A DNA stretch of 6,800 nucleotides. It comes from an uncultured Clostridia bacterium (lineage in GTDB: Bacteria; Bacillota; Clostridia; Oscillospirales; QAKW01). The stretch's first letter is position 1, and each line of letters starts with the position of its first letter. Of this stretch, positions 6,377 through 6,800 are shown in pieces. The stretch spans positions 1-6,800 of the forward strand of contig CALXGU010000083.1 in assembly GCA_944387905.1 (NCBI GenBank), written 5' to 3'. The notes beneath the pieces were generated by a model, which worked only from the letters and a program-made list of their open reading frames with translations, was not told the DNA's origin and ran no database searches. Both the position numbers and the translations under genes were made by a program.

Positions 6377-6800
6377 TCATTCAGCATCAAGCTCTATCCC
6401 GTAAACATGAGAACACCTATCAGAAAATAAACGTATAAGAAATACGTTGCCACAGCCAACATCCAAAACAGATGTACCGCTAATTATCTGTTTTAAGACC
6501 CATGGATAATATTCTGAGTTATGTGTCCAAGAATATTTCAACATATATGAATTTCTACGTTTGTCACAAAATTGAACCTGTCTTTTGTAATATACAAAAC
6601 CTAAAGTAAACTGCTTTAAGCAAAGTCCGGCGCAGCGTTGACTCCCGTTATTAGACCAAATAAACATATAATTATGTTTATTCTTGTCAACTAATTCATA
6701 AAAAACTTTTAGATTATTATTTAATACCTGGGTTTTATACATATACATATATAATTCTACAAAACTTGCGATAATTACTAATCCAGAGCTAATAAATGTC
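6377..6800 (-). pseudogene. Broken class I SAM-methyltransferase fused to an unrecognised upstream frame, partial
   Basis: The frame has no stop from the window edge (6800) to TGA at 6379-6377. Its last part, from M at 6544, reads MLKYSWTHNSEYYPWVLKQI, then VLDVGCGNVFLIRLF and VYGIELDAE. This is the start of a class I SAM-dependent methyltransferase: a helix with HNSEYYPW, motif I (DVGCGxG) and the acidic end of strand beta-2 that binds the SAM ribose. The last glycine of motif I is V here (codon GTA), and the frame stops right after the acidic residues, so no working enzyme is left. The upstream part (6545-6800) contains a hydrophobic stretch FISSGLVIIASFVEL followed by a basic, Tyr- and Asn-rich segment. 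I do not recognise it, and methyltransferases of this type usually begin near the MLKYSW segment. No good ribosome site precedes either ATG at 6748 or 6544. The region is visibly AT-richer than the housekeeping genes. Likely a decaying accessory gene. Confidence 0.55.

Noticed and set aside
6377..6379. TGA as a recoded sense codon (Trp or selenocysteine)
   Set aside because: ireB ends with TGA and the intact genes use TGG for Trp; no selenocysteine-type hairpin is evident just after it, and motif I is already damaged.

Overview
The window reads as chromosomal DNA of a Gram-positive anaerobe of the class Clostridia, with moderate to low GC. The clues are a T-box leader in front of pheST, an IreB-family gene, a DUF6106-like membrane protein and purine-rich Shine-Dalgarno sites. 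I cannot name a genus. Most of the window is ordinary housekeeping DNA. I found no CRISPR array, tRNA, rRNA, transposase or new defence system.

Left part (1-2105, minus strand). A three-gene unit reads leftwards: a small two-helix membrane protein (DUF6106-like, 1581-2105), a bifunctional NAD(P)HX repair enzyme (nnr, 82-1563), and the first 24 codons of alanine racemase (alr, 1-72), cut by the window edge. The gaps are 17 and 9 bases and each gene has its own ribosome binding site, so they are probably co-transcribed. The nnr-alr pairing joins nicotinamide cofactor repair to D-alanine supply for the cell wall.

Centre (2106-5862). A compact divergent promoter region (2135-2201) places the two -35 boxes nine bases apart. 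The rightward promoter drives a T-box leader of about 230 nt. It has a kink-turn, a UUC (Phe) specifier candidate, a UGGU element matching an ACCA tRNA end, and mutually exclusive antiterminator and terminator helices. Uncharged tRNA-Phe should therefore switch on pheS and pheT, which follow 14 bases apart and encode the alpha and beta subunits of phenylalanyl-tRNA synthetase. Both look complete and intact.

Right part (5863-6800). ireB (5948-6196), encoding a small regulatory phosphoprotein of the PASTA-kinase pathway, stands alone between its own sigma-A-type promoter and a strong 15-bp hairpin terminator. Beyond it the DNA becomes visibly AT-rich. A minus-strand open frame enters from the right edge and ends in a broken SAM-methyltransferase start: motif I lacks its last glycine and a TGA interrupts the frame, while methyltransferase-like sequence continues for about 25 codons after it. 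I read this as a decaying gene at the edge of an accessory or rearranged region.
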